NCBI RefSeq assembly: GCF_036898095.1
Contig: NC_090766.1
Span: forward strand, 33,519,695 to 33,583,694
Direction: 5' to 3'
DNA: 64,000 nt
Origin: Palaemon carinicauda
Taxonomy: Eukaryota > Arthropoda > Malacostraca > Decapoda > Palaemonidae
Below are positions 44,713 through 54,504 of the stretch, piece after piece. How positions within the stretch are numbered: position 1 is the first letter of the stretch; every line of letters begins with the position of its first letter. Under the pieces are notes generated by a model, which worked only from the letters and a program-made list of their open reading frames with translations, was not told the DNA's origin and ran no database searches. A program made the position numbers and the translations under genes.

Positions 44713-44782
44713 TGTCCTCCTTTTTATAGAAAAAAGCTTGGCAGGATCCCTCCCGAAACTACTATATCTGTAGCACCTTGCT

Positions 44783-45159
44783 CATCGCTACAAGGAATAA
44801 ACATGGCGGCGACGATGGCGCCATCTAGATACTCAAGGTAGTAACAGAGGAAGGGTACCTTGACAACGGCTCCCCTTCTATTTTTGCCACTTTCCCCCTC
44901 GAAGCAAAAACGCTATTCGGGGTGAAGATTGCTATGTGTCGTATCAAGATATATGTCCCCTGATATTATGTGATATCCTTGAGAGAAATTTTAAGGATAT
45001 TCGCGCCAGGAGTTAGAATTCTAGAGACCTAAAGGTAAATTCTCTGGGAATATCACTGTAGTCAAATATACCCTAGGAAGCTACTTAAAGGAACCTTCCA
45101 TCAGGACGACATGGCTATCTCACCCAAAAATAGATTTTTCGCTTTGCTCAAAATCCGTT
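44783..45159 (-). repeat. Right inverted terminal repeat of element B
   Basis: Inverse of 36235-36585. The outermost 55 bases ('gacatggctatctcaccc' through 'gctcaaaatccgtt') are specific to this end. Confidence 0.9.
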
Positions 45160-45930
45160 ATTGAAGAGGAATTTCATAATAATGCAGGACTCTCCACAAA
45201 ATTGGCCGGTGCACACTATCAAAGACTTTTTCAGTCCACAAATACCATCAAAAGGGAATTTCTATATTCTACGCATTGCTGTACATGTCTCAAAATGAAA
45301 ATTTGGTCAGTGCAACTTCTACCTTTTCTAAATCCTGCTTGCTCATCTCTCAGCTTTTCATCAATCTTTCTCTCCAGTCTCTCAAGAATAAGCATACTAT
45401 GTATTTTCATAACAACTGACGTAAGTGCTATGCCTCTGTAATTACTGCAATCAGTTAGGTCTCCCTTTTTAGCTATTTTCACCAACACTCCTAACTCCCA
45501 ATCATCCGGGTTTGCCTCTTCATGCCACATTCTAAAAAATAATCTTGTACGTAGTCTGGGAGTCACTTCATTTTCGGCTAGTATCATCTCAGCAGTTATT
45601 CCTTTTCAACTTCAAACATACGGAATTCATTCTTGGGCACATCAAGGTCTTCATCAGCTTCAGGTATATCAATCAAATTATTCCCATCATATATCCTATT
45701 CATAAGTTTACTAAAGTGTTCTATCCAACCTTGTCTTTCTTCATCTTCTGTTGTTATAAAAGAGCCATATCTCTTTTTGATGGGTATATGCTGCTTCTTC
45801 TTTGCCCTAGTCGAGATTCCATTAATAATTCTATGAGCAATTCTCACACCATAGCCACTTCCTGAATTCATAGCTTTGTTGGCCTCATCTGCTTTACTGT
45901 CTAATTACTGATTAAAAAAAAAGATATATA
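45160..45930 (-). pseudogene. LINE relic, 5' third (RT N-terminus)
   Basis: The minus strand reads DEANKAMNSGSGYGVRIAH, HIPIKKRYGSFITTEDEER, GWIEHFSKLMNR; after a stop VTPRLRTRLFFRMWHEEANP, LVKIAKKGDLTDCSNYRGIA, DEQAGFRKGRSCTDQIFILR and then, one frame over, KKVFDSVHRPILWRVLHYYE at the edge of element B. These are RT fingers and the beginning of the palm. The next codons lie at 23397. Upstream the relic fades at about 45930 in an A run, so the endonuclease is missing. Confidence 0.8.
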
Positions 45931-46032
45931 ATAAATCATATGAAGACAAGCTTCACAAAACTTCCTGCTAGCCTTTAACCTGAAAAGAGAATTAGGAAAA
46001 TCTTTCCCAAGACCTGAGAATAATAATATACC

Positions 46033-46690
46033 TTTTTGGGCTCAAGCCATGTCTTCCTGATGGAAGGTTCTTAACCCTTTTACCCCCAAAGGACGTACTG
46101 GTACGTTTCACAAAAGCCATCCCTTTACCCCCATGGACGTACCGGTACGTCCATGCAAAAAAATGCTATAAAAATTTATTTTTTCATATTTTTGATAATT
46201 TTTTATGAAAATTCAGGCATTTTCCAAGAGAATGAAACCAACCTGACCTCTCTATGACAAATATTAAGGCTGTTAGAGCAATTTAAAGAAAATATGCTGC
46301 AAAATGTGCTGGGGAAAAAATAACCCCTTGGGGGTTAAGGGTTGGAAATTTCCAAAGAGCCTGGGGGTAAAAGGGTTAATAGTAGCTTCCAAGGGATATA
46401 TGAACTACAGTGACATTCCCAGAGAATTTACCTTTAGGTCTCCAGAATTCTAACTCCTGATGCGAATACTGTATCCTTAAATTTCTCTTAAGGATATCGC
46501 ATAAATCAGGGAGCGTATATCTTGATATGACACATAGCGATCTTCACCCCGAATAGCGTTTTCGCCTCGAGGGGGAAGAGTGGCAAATTTTGAAGGGGAG
46601 CCGTATCAAGATTACCCTATTTCCCATACTACTATTGAGTATCAAGATGGCCCCATATTCAAGATGGCGGTTATTCCTAATTTTGTAGCG
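46033..46690 (+). repeat. Left terminal repeat of element D, split by a MITE
   Basis: The first 38 bases ('tttttgggctcaagccatg' to 'ggaaggttc') are followed by the MITE, and the repeat resumes at 46380 with 'tagtagcttccaaggg'. Landmarks then follow as in B. At 46467-46473 it has TACTGTA where A and the window-start copy have TA. Confidence 0.85.
46075..46375. mobile_element. piggyBac-type MITE with TTAA target duplication
   Basis: Termini are CCCTTTTACCCCCA at 46075 and its exact inverse TGGGGGTAAAAGGG ending at 46375, flanked by TTAA on both sides (46071-46074 and 46376-46379). TTAA duplication and 5'-CCC termini are hallmarks of piggyBac transposons. The interior has two further palindromic GGTACG-type words near each other ('ggacgtaccggtacgtcc') and no open frame, so mobility would depend on a transposase elsewhere. 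Removing it with one TTAA restores the family-1 repeat. Confidence 0.85.
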
Positions 46691-46960
46691 AATTCGCACG
46701 GTGGTGTTCCCTGTTAATCTAACCTTTTTGAACGATTCTGCGAGGACTATTATGCAATCTCCAGCTTCTTTCGCCTCTGAAAAGTTGAGTATTGATTCCT
46801 TACAATATATTAATTTTAGCTCCTGTTTCACAATGAAATCAAGAGTAATTTATTGTACTAAAGAGCTAGGCCTGTTACCGGAGGCGTCAGCCATGGGCGC
46901 TGTCGTTCGTTAGGCATGTGTTATTTAGTTAGTAGAACGACTTTCCCGGTTAAAATAGCA

Positions 46961-47320
46961 TTTTTGGGCTCAAGCCATGTCGTCCTGATGGAAGTTCCTT
47001 AAAGGTAGCTTCCTAGGGTATATTACAACTACGGCGATATTCCCAGAGAATTTACCTTAAGGTACCCAGAATTCTAACTCCTGGAGCGAGTATCCCTAAA
47101 AAAGACCTTAGGGATATCGTAAATATCAGCGGACGTATTCTTGACACGCCACATAGCAATCTATACCCCGAATAGAGTTAACACTTCGTAGGGGTCAAAT
47201 GGCAAGAAAACGAATACGATAAGAAAAAGGGGGGAGCCGTTCGTAAGGCATCTCTCCTCCCCGTTTCGTAAGCGTGCCCTGCGCCGCTCGGGGCGCCATC
47301 TGCATTCCTTTTTGCGTAGC
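46961..47320 (+). repeat. Left inverted terminal repeat of element C
   Basis: Nearly perfect inverse of 54505-54893, including copy-specific blocks such as 'gagttaacacttcgtagggg' and 'gggagccgttcgtaaggcat' that differ from B and D. The two repeats of C resemble each other more than either resembles other copies, consistent with their synthesis from one template. Confidence 0.9.
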
Positions 47321-49501
47321 TATACAACTCGGTGTTTTTCCCTGTGTTTCTAACAAAATCTTGGATTTACTCTTTAATTATGCTTTCTCCAACTTCTTCT
47401 GCTTCGGATAAGTTGAGTACTATTTCTTTTATGTATAAATGTAGGCTCTTGATTAAAATTAAAGTAATTAAAAGAGTTATCTTTGATACAAGAGCTGTTG
47501 CCTGCTGGAGGCATCCTGGACGCTGTCGCTCGCTAGAATAGGATTTATTTGTTAGCAAGAGCGACGTTCCCAGCCCCCTGCGCTTTAATAATTAGCTGCT
47601 TAGCTTATTTAGGAATTCTGTTATGATGCTATAGTATAGCGCCTGGCGAAGGATTTGCCTAGGCTGACCGACACTAGTCTTCGTAGCCTAGTTGTTGGCC
47701 CTTGTACTTCCTGCATGATAATTAGTCTTCCAAGTGTGATTTTATACTGTTTAAAGCGTTAGGCAACGTTATACATATAAGCCTTTTTCGAGTATTTTCC
47801 AAGATAGTATTGGAGTGAGTTTCGGTGATTTAGGTAATCGATTCTCTTAGTGCCTAGGCTAGGTTGTCTTAGGTTATTAAAATATTGTCTGTTTCCCTGT
47901 TTGCTCCCTTCTCTTCGGGGAAGGGGCAAACCCTTTCCCTCTGTTTAAGCCTTAGGCTTAACTCTAGTAGTTTGTTTGAATTAATTTTCAAATATAACTA
48001 TGCTGGAGTAGTACTGTACCTTCCTGCTCCAACTGGTTTGGTTCAGAGAGGGACAGTACAGCAGTGTATTAGTCTGAGTCCGTGTTGGTCTAGCGTGGGG
48101 CAGAGTCTCCCTTGCTGCCTGACATGGGAATAGGAGGTTTATCCTCCTTGGATCACCTTGGAGGGTTTCTGTAGTTATGATCCCTTCGCTCGGTGACCCC
48201 TCAGACTTGTCCTCTTTGCTGTTCCGGGTTCGGGATATGTTCCCTTTCCGGATTAGCAATTCCTTCCTTGCCTTGGTTTTAGGGAGGCAGCCAGTAGTGC
48301 CGGCCTCCCTCCCTGGATTTTCCCTGGCTGAGATGGGCTTTCTTATTTGGGGATGATCCTTAACCAAGGCAAGGTTGGACAGGACCCTCTGTCCTTCCCT
48401 TCTGTTTTTTCCGTTTTCCTTTGTGTCAGCCGTCTCACATCCGTACCTAGCCTAGGTTAGGATGGGGAGCTGACGTGGTCCCCTGTCGGCCGGCAGAGTG
48501 TGCCGACCGGCAGAGGCCCTATCCCTTGAGTGCTGCCCGGTCCTTCCTTGGTCCCTCAACCGCTGCCGTCTGTAGATTCAGTAAGCAGTGGTTAGGAAGC
48601 CTGACTTAGTGTCTCCCCTTCCTCTCGGCACTCTTTCGGGTGTCGGGCGCGGAGGTACATAGCCTCTTAGCCCGGCACTCATTCTGTTGTCTTCTTATGT
48701 GTTGTCCTTGCCGTCTGCCGGCCTAGGGGCCGGCCGTCGGTAGGGGGTGTTCTCTAGTTCTCTTGCTGTCGGTCGGCGGTGGTTATATGCCTTTGCCGGC
48801 CGGTCTCCTTGCTCACCTGCCGGCCGCTATGAGTGGCGGCCGGCAGCCGGGCGCTACCTGGTGTGGATGCCAGCCGGCAGGGTTTGCTCACCGCTGCCGG
48901 CCGGCCTGCTACATCGCTCGGTTGGCCGGCCACTAAGAGTGATGGCCGGCAGCTGCGTGCCACCCGGGTAGCTACGGACCGGCAACCACTGCCGGCCGGT
49001 TCAGGCATAGGAACTGGAGTTCTCCCCCGTATGGGTGATCTTAAGTTGTATACTTGAGACCTACATTTGGAAAAGGGGGGGGGGGGATACTGACCGGCAA
49101 GAGCCGGCCGGCACACCACCCTCATGTACTGTATCAGTTCTTCCCTGTATGGTGTATTCTACCAGGGGAGACCATGATATAGTAGGTTACAACACTGTCT
49201 TTTCTAACTTACTTGTGTTGCCTTGTGCAGTCACTTGGTGTTGCCTTACAGGGATGAAAAGAGAATTCTTTTCATCTTTAGCCAGAATGGTAAAATCTTA
49301 CCTTAGGTGTGAGCTACACCTAATTTCCCTCGGGAAATATGATCTCTGGTTATTCTAGCAAAGACTAACCATTTGATTTTAATGGCTGGTGGGCTTCCAC
49401 AGGTGATTGTGTGGGATTCACAAGTATGTGTCTTTCCCTTATTCTTTGTGCATGCTCATATATACATGTGAATTGAAATTCACTTGATATTCATGGAAAT
49501 T
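47321..49501 (+). other. Leader of element C, noncoding
   Basis: No gene is evident. GCCGGC-rich sequence fills 48480-49110. The final 400 bases are AT-rich and end in a pyrimidine tract at the gag exon. A G10 run lies near 49075. Confidence 0.65.
48480..49110 (+). repeat. GCCGGC-rich array in leader of element C
   Basis: More than ten GCCGGC or overlapping CCGGCCGG words occur, densest between 48715 and 49000, with repeated 'ctgccggccg' and 'ggccggcag' contexts. The position relative to gag matches the array of B. Confidence 0.75.
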
Positions 49502-49515
49502 TTCTTCTTTTACAG
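49502..49515 (+). promoter_or_regulatory. Splice-acceptor-like site before gag (element C)
   Basis: 'attttcttcttttacag' precedes GAG GAG CAT CCG AAA TGT, the first conserved Gag codons. Between the last upstream stop in this frame and codon GTG at 49654 there is no ATG, although the intervening codons are conserved among copies. An upstream exon would therefore have to supply the start. Confidence 0.5.
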
Positions 49516-51477
49516 GAGGAGCATCCGAAATGTGATAGCGTTTTCTGCAATGTCCGCAGCAAGAACTTTTGCGGACATGTCTCGTGTAGGAGGCACGCGG
49601 CTTGCGCAGCCTCCAAGGATGATCACCGCTACTGGGATCCGCAGGTATGTTCAGTGTGTACTAACCTGCTATTTGAGGCTTTTGAATCCCCTAGGTCGGC
49701 GGAGTCAAGGGACGCAGCGAGGGAGAAGCTCCGTTTATGGGTAAGGGGTTTCCAGAAGAACACCACTGGACCTTATCTTCCTAATGAGAAGATGAGGGCG
49801 TACCTTTTTCCCAAGGCTTCTACTGACGCTGTTGTTCCCCAGCCTCGGCCGGAGATCCCTCTCGTCCAGATCCCAGTGGAGGAGGATGTTGCGGATGCCA
49901 TGCAGGACATCCAGCTGGATGACAAGATGTCGCACTTGTCCGACCGTGCGGAACAGGACCTCCTCGCAGAGGGTGAGGAGGAGGATCAAGATCCGATTGC
50001 CGTGGAGGAAGAGGTTTCCGTACCTTCAGACGTTCCGGTTCAGGCCCCTGAACCTATTCCCTCTACTTCGTCCGCTCTTCCAGCAGAGCTGGGACAGGCT
50101 CTCTCTTCCATCGTTGGTATGATACAACAGATGCAGAGGGAGAATAGTCAGAAGGCCGCTGCAATGGAGCTCCAGATGCAGAAGATTACAGCGTCACGTG
50201 GGCCTCCAAAGAAGCTCAACGTGAAGGACCTTCCTGTGTGCTCGGATGCAAACCCGTGGAGATATGCCGAGCACATGCCGATGACGGTCGGGAAGATCGT
50301 CATGTCGGAGAAGCTGGGTTCAGTTCCCCTTGAGGAGGTGGAATTCTGGCCCAGCAGAGGGTCCTACCCGGACTGTTATGTCCGTCTGAAGAAGGAGCCG
50401 GCCTCGAAGGAGGAGACGGAACCGAAGGAGGTGATCATCTTGGATCACGCCAAGGCTCAAGCTGCACTAACGTCTGCGTTGAAGGAGAGGGGCTTCTCAA
50501 ACTCAAAAGTTGCTGCTTTGAGTAAGAAGCACCCTTCCTTCGTATCTTCTCCGGCTAGGGCCTTCCCCTTTCTGCAGAAAGGGTTCGCGGCCGTTTTGAA
50601 GGCGGTAGAAGCTGGCAAACCATGCCCATCCCTGGAGGAATGCAAGCCCTTGTCTTTGGCCTTGCCGTTGGACAACAAGGACTGGAAGGAGGTACATCTC
50701 ACCTTCTCGGTTGGGAAGTTGGACGCCGATATTGCAGGTCAACAGTTCGGCGAAAACCTTCCCAAGTTGTCTGAATTCCTCCTACGGAGGGAACTTGAGA
50801 CAAAGGAGCGTCTGGCAGCCTCGATGTCTCTCCAGACAAACATGGAGACAATGGCTAGCGACCCTAAGATGCCTGAAATGTTCATGGTAATGGCCAAGAT
50901 CCATCTGGCCACGGTGACAAAGGACCTCTATAGCTTTGTCAAAGCGAGGAGGGCCTGCAGGGAGTTTGTGTTTGCCTCGGCCACAGTGAGGCATGAACCC
51001 AAGAAACTCATCTCATCCAACATCTGGGGTAAAGATCTCTTTCCCAATGAGGTGGTTAAGGAGGTGGTGGACAAGGCAGCCACTGAGAATCGAAATCTTC
51101 TCCTTAAGTGGGGCCTGTCCCTTCAGAGGAAGTCTTCCCCCGATGAAGGCCCCCAGCCGAAAGGAAAGGCGAAGAAATCGAGGTTTTCTTCCCGCCCAGC
51201 CAAGCCTTTCAGACCGCAACGTCAGCAGCAGCAGCAGCCAGCTTTGCCTCCGGTGCCACAATTGGTAGCCCAGACCCTGACCACCTTCCAATGGGTACCC
51301 CAGGCCGTGTCATCAGCATCCCCGGCATTCAATCCAGTGTTCGAAGGGCAATCGACCACGTTTCGAGCAAAGCCCAGAGGTGCAGCCAGAGGCTCGGCGA
51401 GACGCCCCTCTAGGGGAAGAGGATTCAGAGGTGGTCGCGGCCAGGGAGGCAAGACTGCAGGGCAGCAGTCAAAGTGA
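49516..51477 (+). CDS. Gag of element C, intact
   Basis: This nucleocapsid-like protein should bind element RNA in a cytoplasmic particle. The uninterrupted frame begins EEHPKCDSVFCNVRSKNF with a Cys/His cluster (C-x4-C-x9-H-x2-C-x2-H-x2-C-x13-C-x2-C). RGFQKNTTGPYLPNEKM, an acidic linker, LPVCSDANPWRYAEHMP and the core (WKEVHLTFSVGKLDADIAG, FVKARRACREFVFASAT, GKDLFPNEVVKEVVDKAA) follow. It ends in a basic, Gln-rich and then Arg/Gly-rich tail (RRPSRGRGFRGGRGQGG). There are about 654 codons from 49516. The start codon is unclear: GTG at 49654 is the first conventional candidate but would cut off the cluster. Confidence 0.8.
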   Translation, partial: EEHPKCDSVFCNVRSKNFCGHVSCRRHAACAASKDDHRYWDPQVCSVCTNLLFEAFESPRSAESRDAAREKLRLWVRGFQKNTTGPYLPNEKMRAYLFPKASTDAVVPQPRPEIPLVQIPVEEDVADAMQDIQLDDKMSHLSDRAEQDLLAEGEEEDQDPIAVEEEVSVPSDVPVQAPEPIPSTSSALPAELGQALSSIVGMIQQMQRENSQKAAAMELQMQKITASRGPPKKLNVKDLPVCSDANPWRYAEHMPMTVGKIVMSEKLGSVPLEEVEFWPSRGSYPDCYVRLKKEPASKEETEPKEVIILDHAKAQAALTSALKERGFSNSKVAALSKKHPSFVSSPARAFPFLQKGFAAVLKAVEAGKPCPSLEECKPLSLALPLDNKDWKEVHLTFSVGKLDADIAGQQFGENLPKLSEFLLRRELETKERLAASMSLQTNMETMASDPKMPEMFMVMAKIHLATVTKDLYSFVKARRACREFVFASATVRHEPKKLISSNIWGKDLFPNEVVKEVVDKAATENRNLLLKWGLSLQRKSSPDEGPQPKGKAKKSRFSSRPAKPFRPQRQQQQQPALPPVPQLVAQTLTTFQWVPQAVSSASPAFNPVFEGQSTTFRAKPRGAARGSARRPSRGRGFRGGRGQGGKTAGQQSK

Positions 51478-52711
51478 AGTGTCGCCGGTAGGAGGGAGAC
51501 TACAGTATTTTCGGGATCGTTGGACCTTCGATCCCTGGGCCCACAGCCTGCTCAAAAATGGACTGGGTTGGAGTTGGTACAGTACTCCGCCCCTGTGCCC
51601 TCAATTTTTCCAACACTCCACCCCCGTTTTGGAGGAGTACATTCAAGAACTGTTGGAGAAAAAGGTGATCCGGAGGGTAAAGTCCATCAGGTTCCAAGGG
51701 AGGCTGTTTTGTGTTCCCAAGAAAGACTCGGGGAAACTCAGAGTCATTCTGGACTTGTCACCACTCAACAAGTTCATAATGAACCACAAGTTCAAGATGT
51801 TAACATTACAACACATAAGGGCCTTACTGCCCAAGAGGGCATATACCGTCTCCATCGACTTGTCAGACGCCTATTGGCACGTTCCAATAAGTCGCCGTCT
51901 CTCCCCCTACCTAGGATTCAAGCTACAACAAAAACTTTACGCTTTCAGAGCGATGCCTTTTGGGCTAAACATAGCCCCAAGGATCTTTACGAAGCTTGCG
52001 AGCGCAGCGCTCAAACAGTTACGCCTAAAAGGGTTCCAGGTTGTAGCCTACCTGGACGATTGGTTGGTGTGGGCAGCATGCAGAGCGGAATGCTTACAAG
52101 CTTCCCTACAGGTGATTCAGTTCCTGGAATATCTAGGTTTCATGATCAACAGAAAGAAGTCTCGTCTTTCTCCAGCTCAGAGGTTCCAGTGGTTGGGAAT
52201 TCACTGGGACCTAGTGTCACACCGTTTTTCCATTCCAATGTCGAAAAGGAAGGAGATAGCGGGGTCTGTCAAGAGACTTCTAGTTTCCGAGAGGATATCA
52301 AGACGCGAACAAGAGAGGGTTCTGGGCTCTCTTCAGTTCGCGTCAGTAACAGACCCAGTGCTAAGAGCACAGCTAAAGGATGCAGCGGGAGTTTGGAGAA
52401 CCTTTGCATCAAAAGCGCGAAGGGACTTGAAGAGACCGGTCCCACTTCGGCTACGTTCTCTTCTCAGACCGTGGTCTCAAGCCAGTCGTCTAAAGAGGTC
52501 AGTACCTCTTCAGCCACCTCCCCCGTCAGTGACAATTCACACAGACGCCTCAAAGGTAGGGTGGGGAGGTCACTCCCATCGGAAAAAAGTACAAGGGACC
52601 TGGTCCAAGCTATTTGGGACTTTTCACATAAACTTTCTAGAAGCTATGGCAGTGCTTCTTACCCTGAAGAAAGTATCCCCACGTCACTCGATCCATGGTA
52701 GACCTCGCTAA
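51478..52711 (+). pseudogene. RT and truncated RNase H (Pol) of element C
   Basis: The frame is +1 relative to gag and open from 51380, overlapping gag by 98 bases. RT motifs are FRDRWTFDPWAHSLLKNGLGW-type opening, KSIRFQGRLFCVPKKDSGK, SIDLSDAYWHVPI, FGLNIAPRIFTKL and the catalytic YLDDWLVWAA. RNase H starts with TIHTDASKVGWGGHSHRKK and HINFLEAMAVLLTLKK but is cut at about 52692, after the second active-site Glu, by a deletion of about 880 bases relative to B. The RT itself looks intact. Confidence 0.85.
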
Positions 52712-53405
52712 CAAGATTTTTAACAAGATCCCGAAGGCCTGTGCTAGGCTTAGACCTTCAGCTCCTCCAAAGCCTATTTCATGGTCTTTAGACAAAGTCC
52801 TTCATTTTGCCTCATTACTGGATAATGAGGAGTGTGCACTGAAGGATCTGACTCAAAAAGTGATCTTCCTTTTTGCCCTAGCTTCTGGGGCCAGAGTTAG
52901 TGAGATTGTAGCCCTCTCGAGAGAGGAGGGCCGGGTTCAGTTCCTGGATGGGGGAGAACTGAACCTATTTCGGGACCCTACGTTTCTCGCTAAGAACGAG
53001 TTGCCCACCAACAGGTGGGGTCCCTGGAGAATCTGCCCTCTGAAAGAAGATGCATCTCTATGTCCCGTAGAATGCCTAAAGGTCTATCTTCGTAGAACTT
53101 CAGACTTCCATGGGGGTCAACTATTCAGAGGAGATACATCGGGCTCGAATTTATCTTTAAATCAACTCAGGGCGAAAATTACATACTTTATTCGCAGAGC
53201 GGATCCTGACAGTTCACCCGCAGGTCATGATCCGAGGAAAGTTGCTTCATCCTTAAACTTCTTTAACTTTATGGATTTTGAACACCTTCGTTCATACACT
53301 GGCTGGAAGTCTTCCAGGGTATTCTTTCGCCACTATGCTAAGCAAGTGGAGCAGCTAAAGAGGTCTGTGGTAGCAGTTGGTTGCGTCGTTAACCCTGTTG
53401 TTTAA
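52695..53405 (+). pseudogene. Recombinase of element C lacking its N-terminus
   Basis: The 236-codon frame starts in VDLANKIFNKIPKACARLRP, about 65 residues into the protein of B. It keeps the first arginine (ALASGARVSEIVALSR), HxxR (SPAGHDPRKVASS) and tyrosine (VFFRHYAKQ). The core-binding N-terminal domain is missing. It overlaps the broken end of Pol by 17 bases. Confidence 0.85.
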
Positions 53406-54306
53406 CTCTGCGAGGAACAGTGGATTTAATTGGGACTTTGATTCTCGGGTGAGTGTATAGTTATATGCGTTGCTATAACTAGAAGTGAAGGCTCTGGGAG
53501 CCCACAATGACTGTTCCGGCGTTATGGTGATTGTAGCACAAGTACAGACAGGTGTGCCGAGCGTTTCTGACGCTAATGTCAGTGGCTAGTAACATGGACT
53601 TTTAACTTTGATACCTTGGTATGTGAAAGTAACCTGATTGTTTTTCTTTCAGATAACCATATATCCATGTACTACAGTACTTGTGTAAATTGTTGGTCAT
53701 CCACCTATCATATGTATATAATTGTGGTAACCATGTCTATTTATTGTTAATCAATAAACTTGTTCTCGGGAACCTTGTGTCTCCTTCACCTATATTGATT
53801 TCGTTTCAATTATTGAGCATTCAGCCTATGTATATTAATCGGGGATATCTATAATAGCCTGTTCCTTAATGCAAGCCTTGTTGCACTGGTTTATACTTTC
53901 CTTAGCATAAAGGGCTCCATCCTTCTCAGAGGACGGTAGCGGCAGCAAGTTTAATCCTAAGCAGATATAACCTTTTGTCCAATTCTACTTCGACCAGGGG
54001 GCTGGTCGGTTTTTCCCTTGGATGCTGTAGTTCCGTAAGGACTATGCTTTACTTCATATAGAGTGGGACCACTATATTGTATCGGCTTGCGAGTGAGTCA
54101 TACATAGGTATATGTACTCTTCGTTCGTTTCTAGAGTCTAGTAGGACTCCTCCCTGTAGGGGGCAGGAAGCGCTTTCATGGTTTATGATTAGTGAAAAGA
54201 TGTATAACGGTAACATCTTAGGTCTTTCAGTCGAGTTGACTAAGAAACATTTCTGAGGAGTACGGCACGTATTGAGAATCCACAGATACAGTAATGCTCT
54301 GGTATA
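53406..54306 (+). other. 3' region of element C
   Basis: Noncoding. It contains 'aataaacttg' at about 53752 (a possible polyadenylation signal) and the conserved block 'ccctgtagggggcaggaagc' (about 54152) with 'gtataacggtaac' about 50 bases on, shared with A and B. Confidence 0.6.
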
Positions 54307-54401
54307 CTTCCATCAGGACGACATGGCTTGAGCCCAAAAAACGGATTTTGAGCGAAGCGAAAAATCTATTTTTGGGTAAGATGGCCATGTCGTCCTGATG
54401 G
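54307..54401. other. Internal complementary region of element C
   Basis: 'cttccatcaggacgacatgg' to 'gagcccaaaaa' is the inverse of the left end, and 'acggattttgagcgaagcga' to 'catgtcgtcctgatgg' is the inverse of the right end. The two halves meet at a run of six A, equal to TTT shared with the genomic edges. Complete and unmutated apart from one base relative to the right end. Confidence 0.9.
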
Positions 54402-54424
54402 ACCCGCCCTGTCCCTTTACAAAA

Positions 54425-54455
<31 letters not shown>

Positions 54456-54504
54456 GGGCTGTAGGACCCCTCCCTACATACAGTATCTATAGCACCTCGT
54501 GTAT

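Larger units (their letters stand above)
36235..45159 (+). mobile_element. DIRS family-1 element B, full-length but decayed
   Basis: Terminal repeats at 36235 and 45159 are inverted over about 350 bases. Between them lie a leader with GCCGGC array, gag (39051-40975), RT/RNase H (40976-42840), recombinase (about 42750-43797), a 3' region and a truncated ICR. It is the only copy of its family in the window that keeps the entire Pol and recombinase length. It carries many stops and frameshifts and a local inverted duplication at 41153-41219. It sits in the same LINE as A and E, five bases from E. Confidence 0.9.

Noticed and set aside
51520..52701. 393-codon frame in C overlapping RT
   Set aside because: Out-of-frame shadow of the RT, with no domain of its own.
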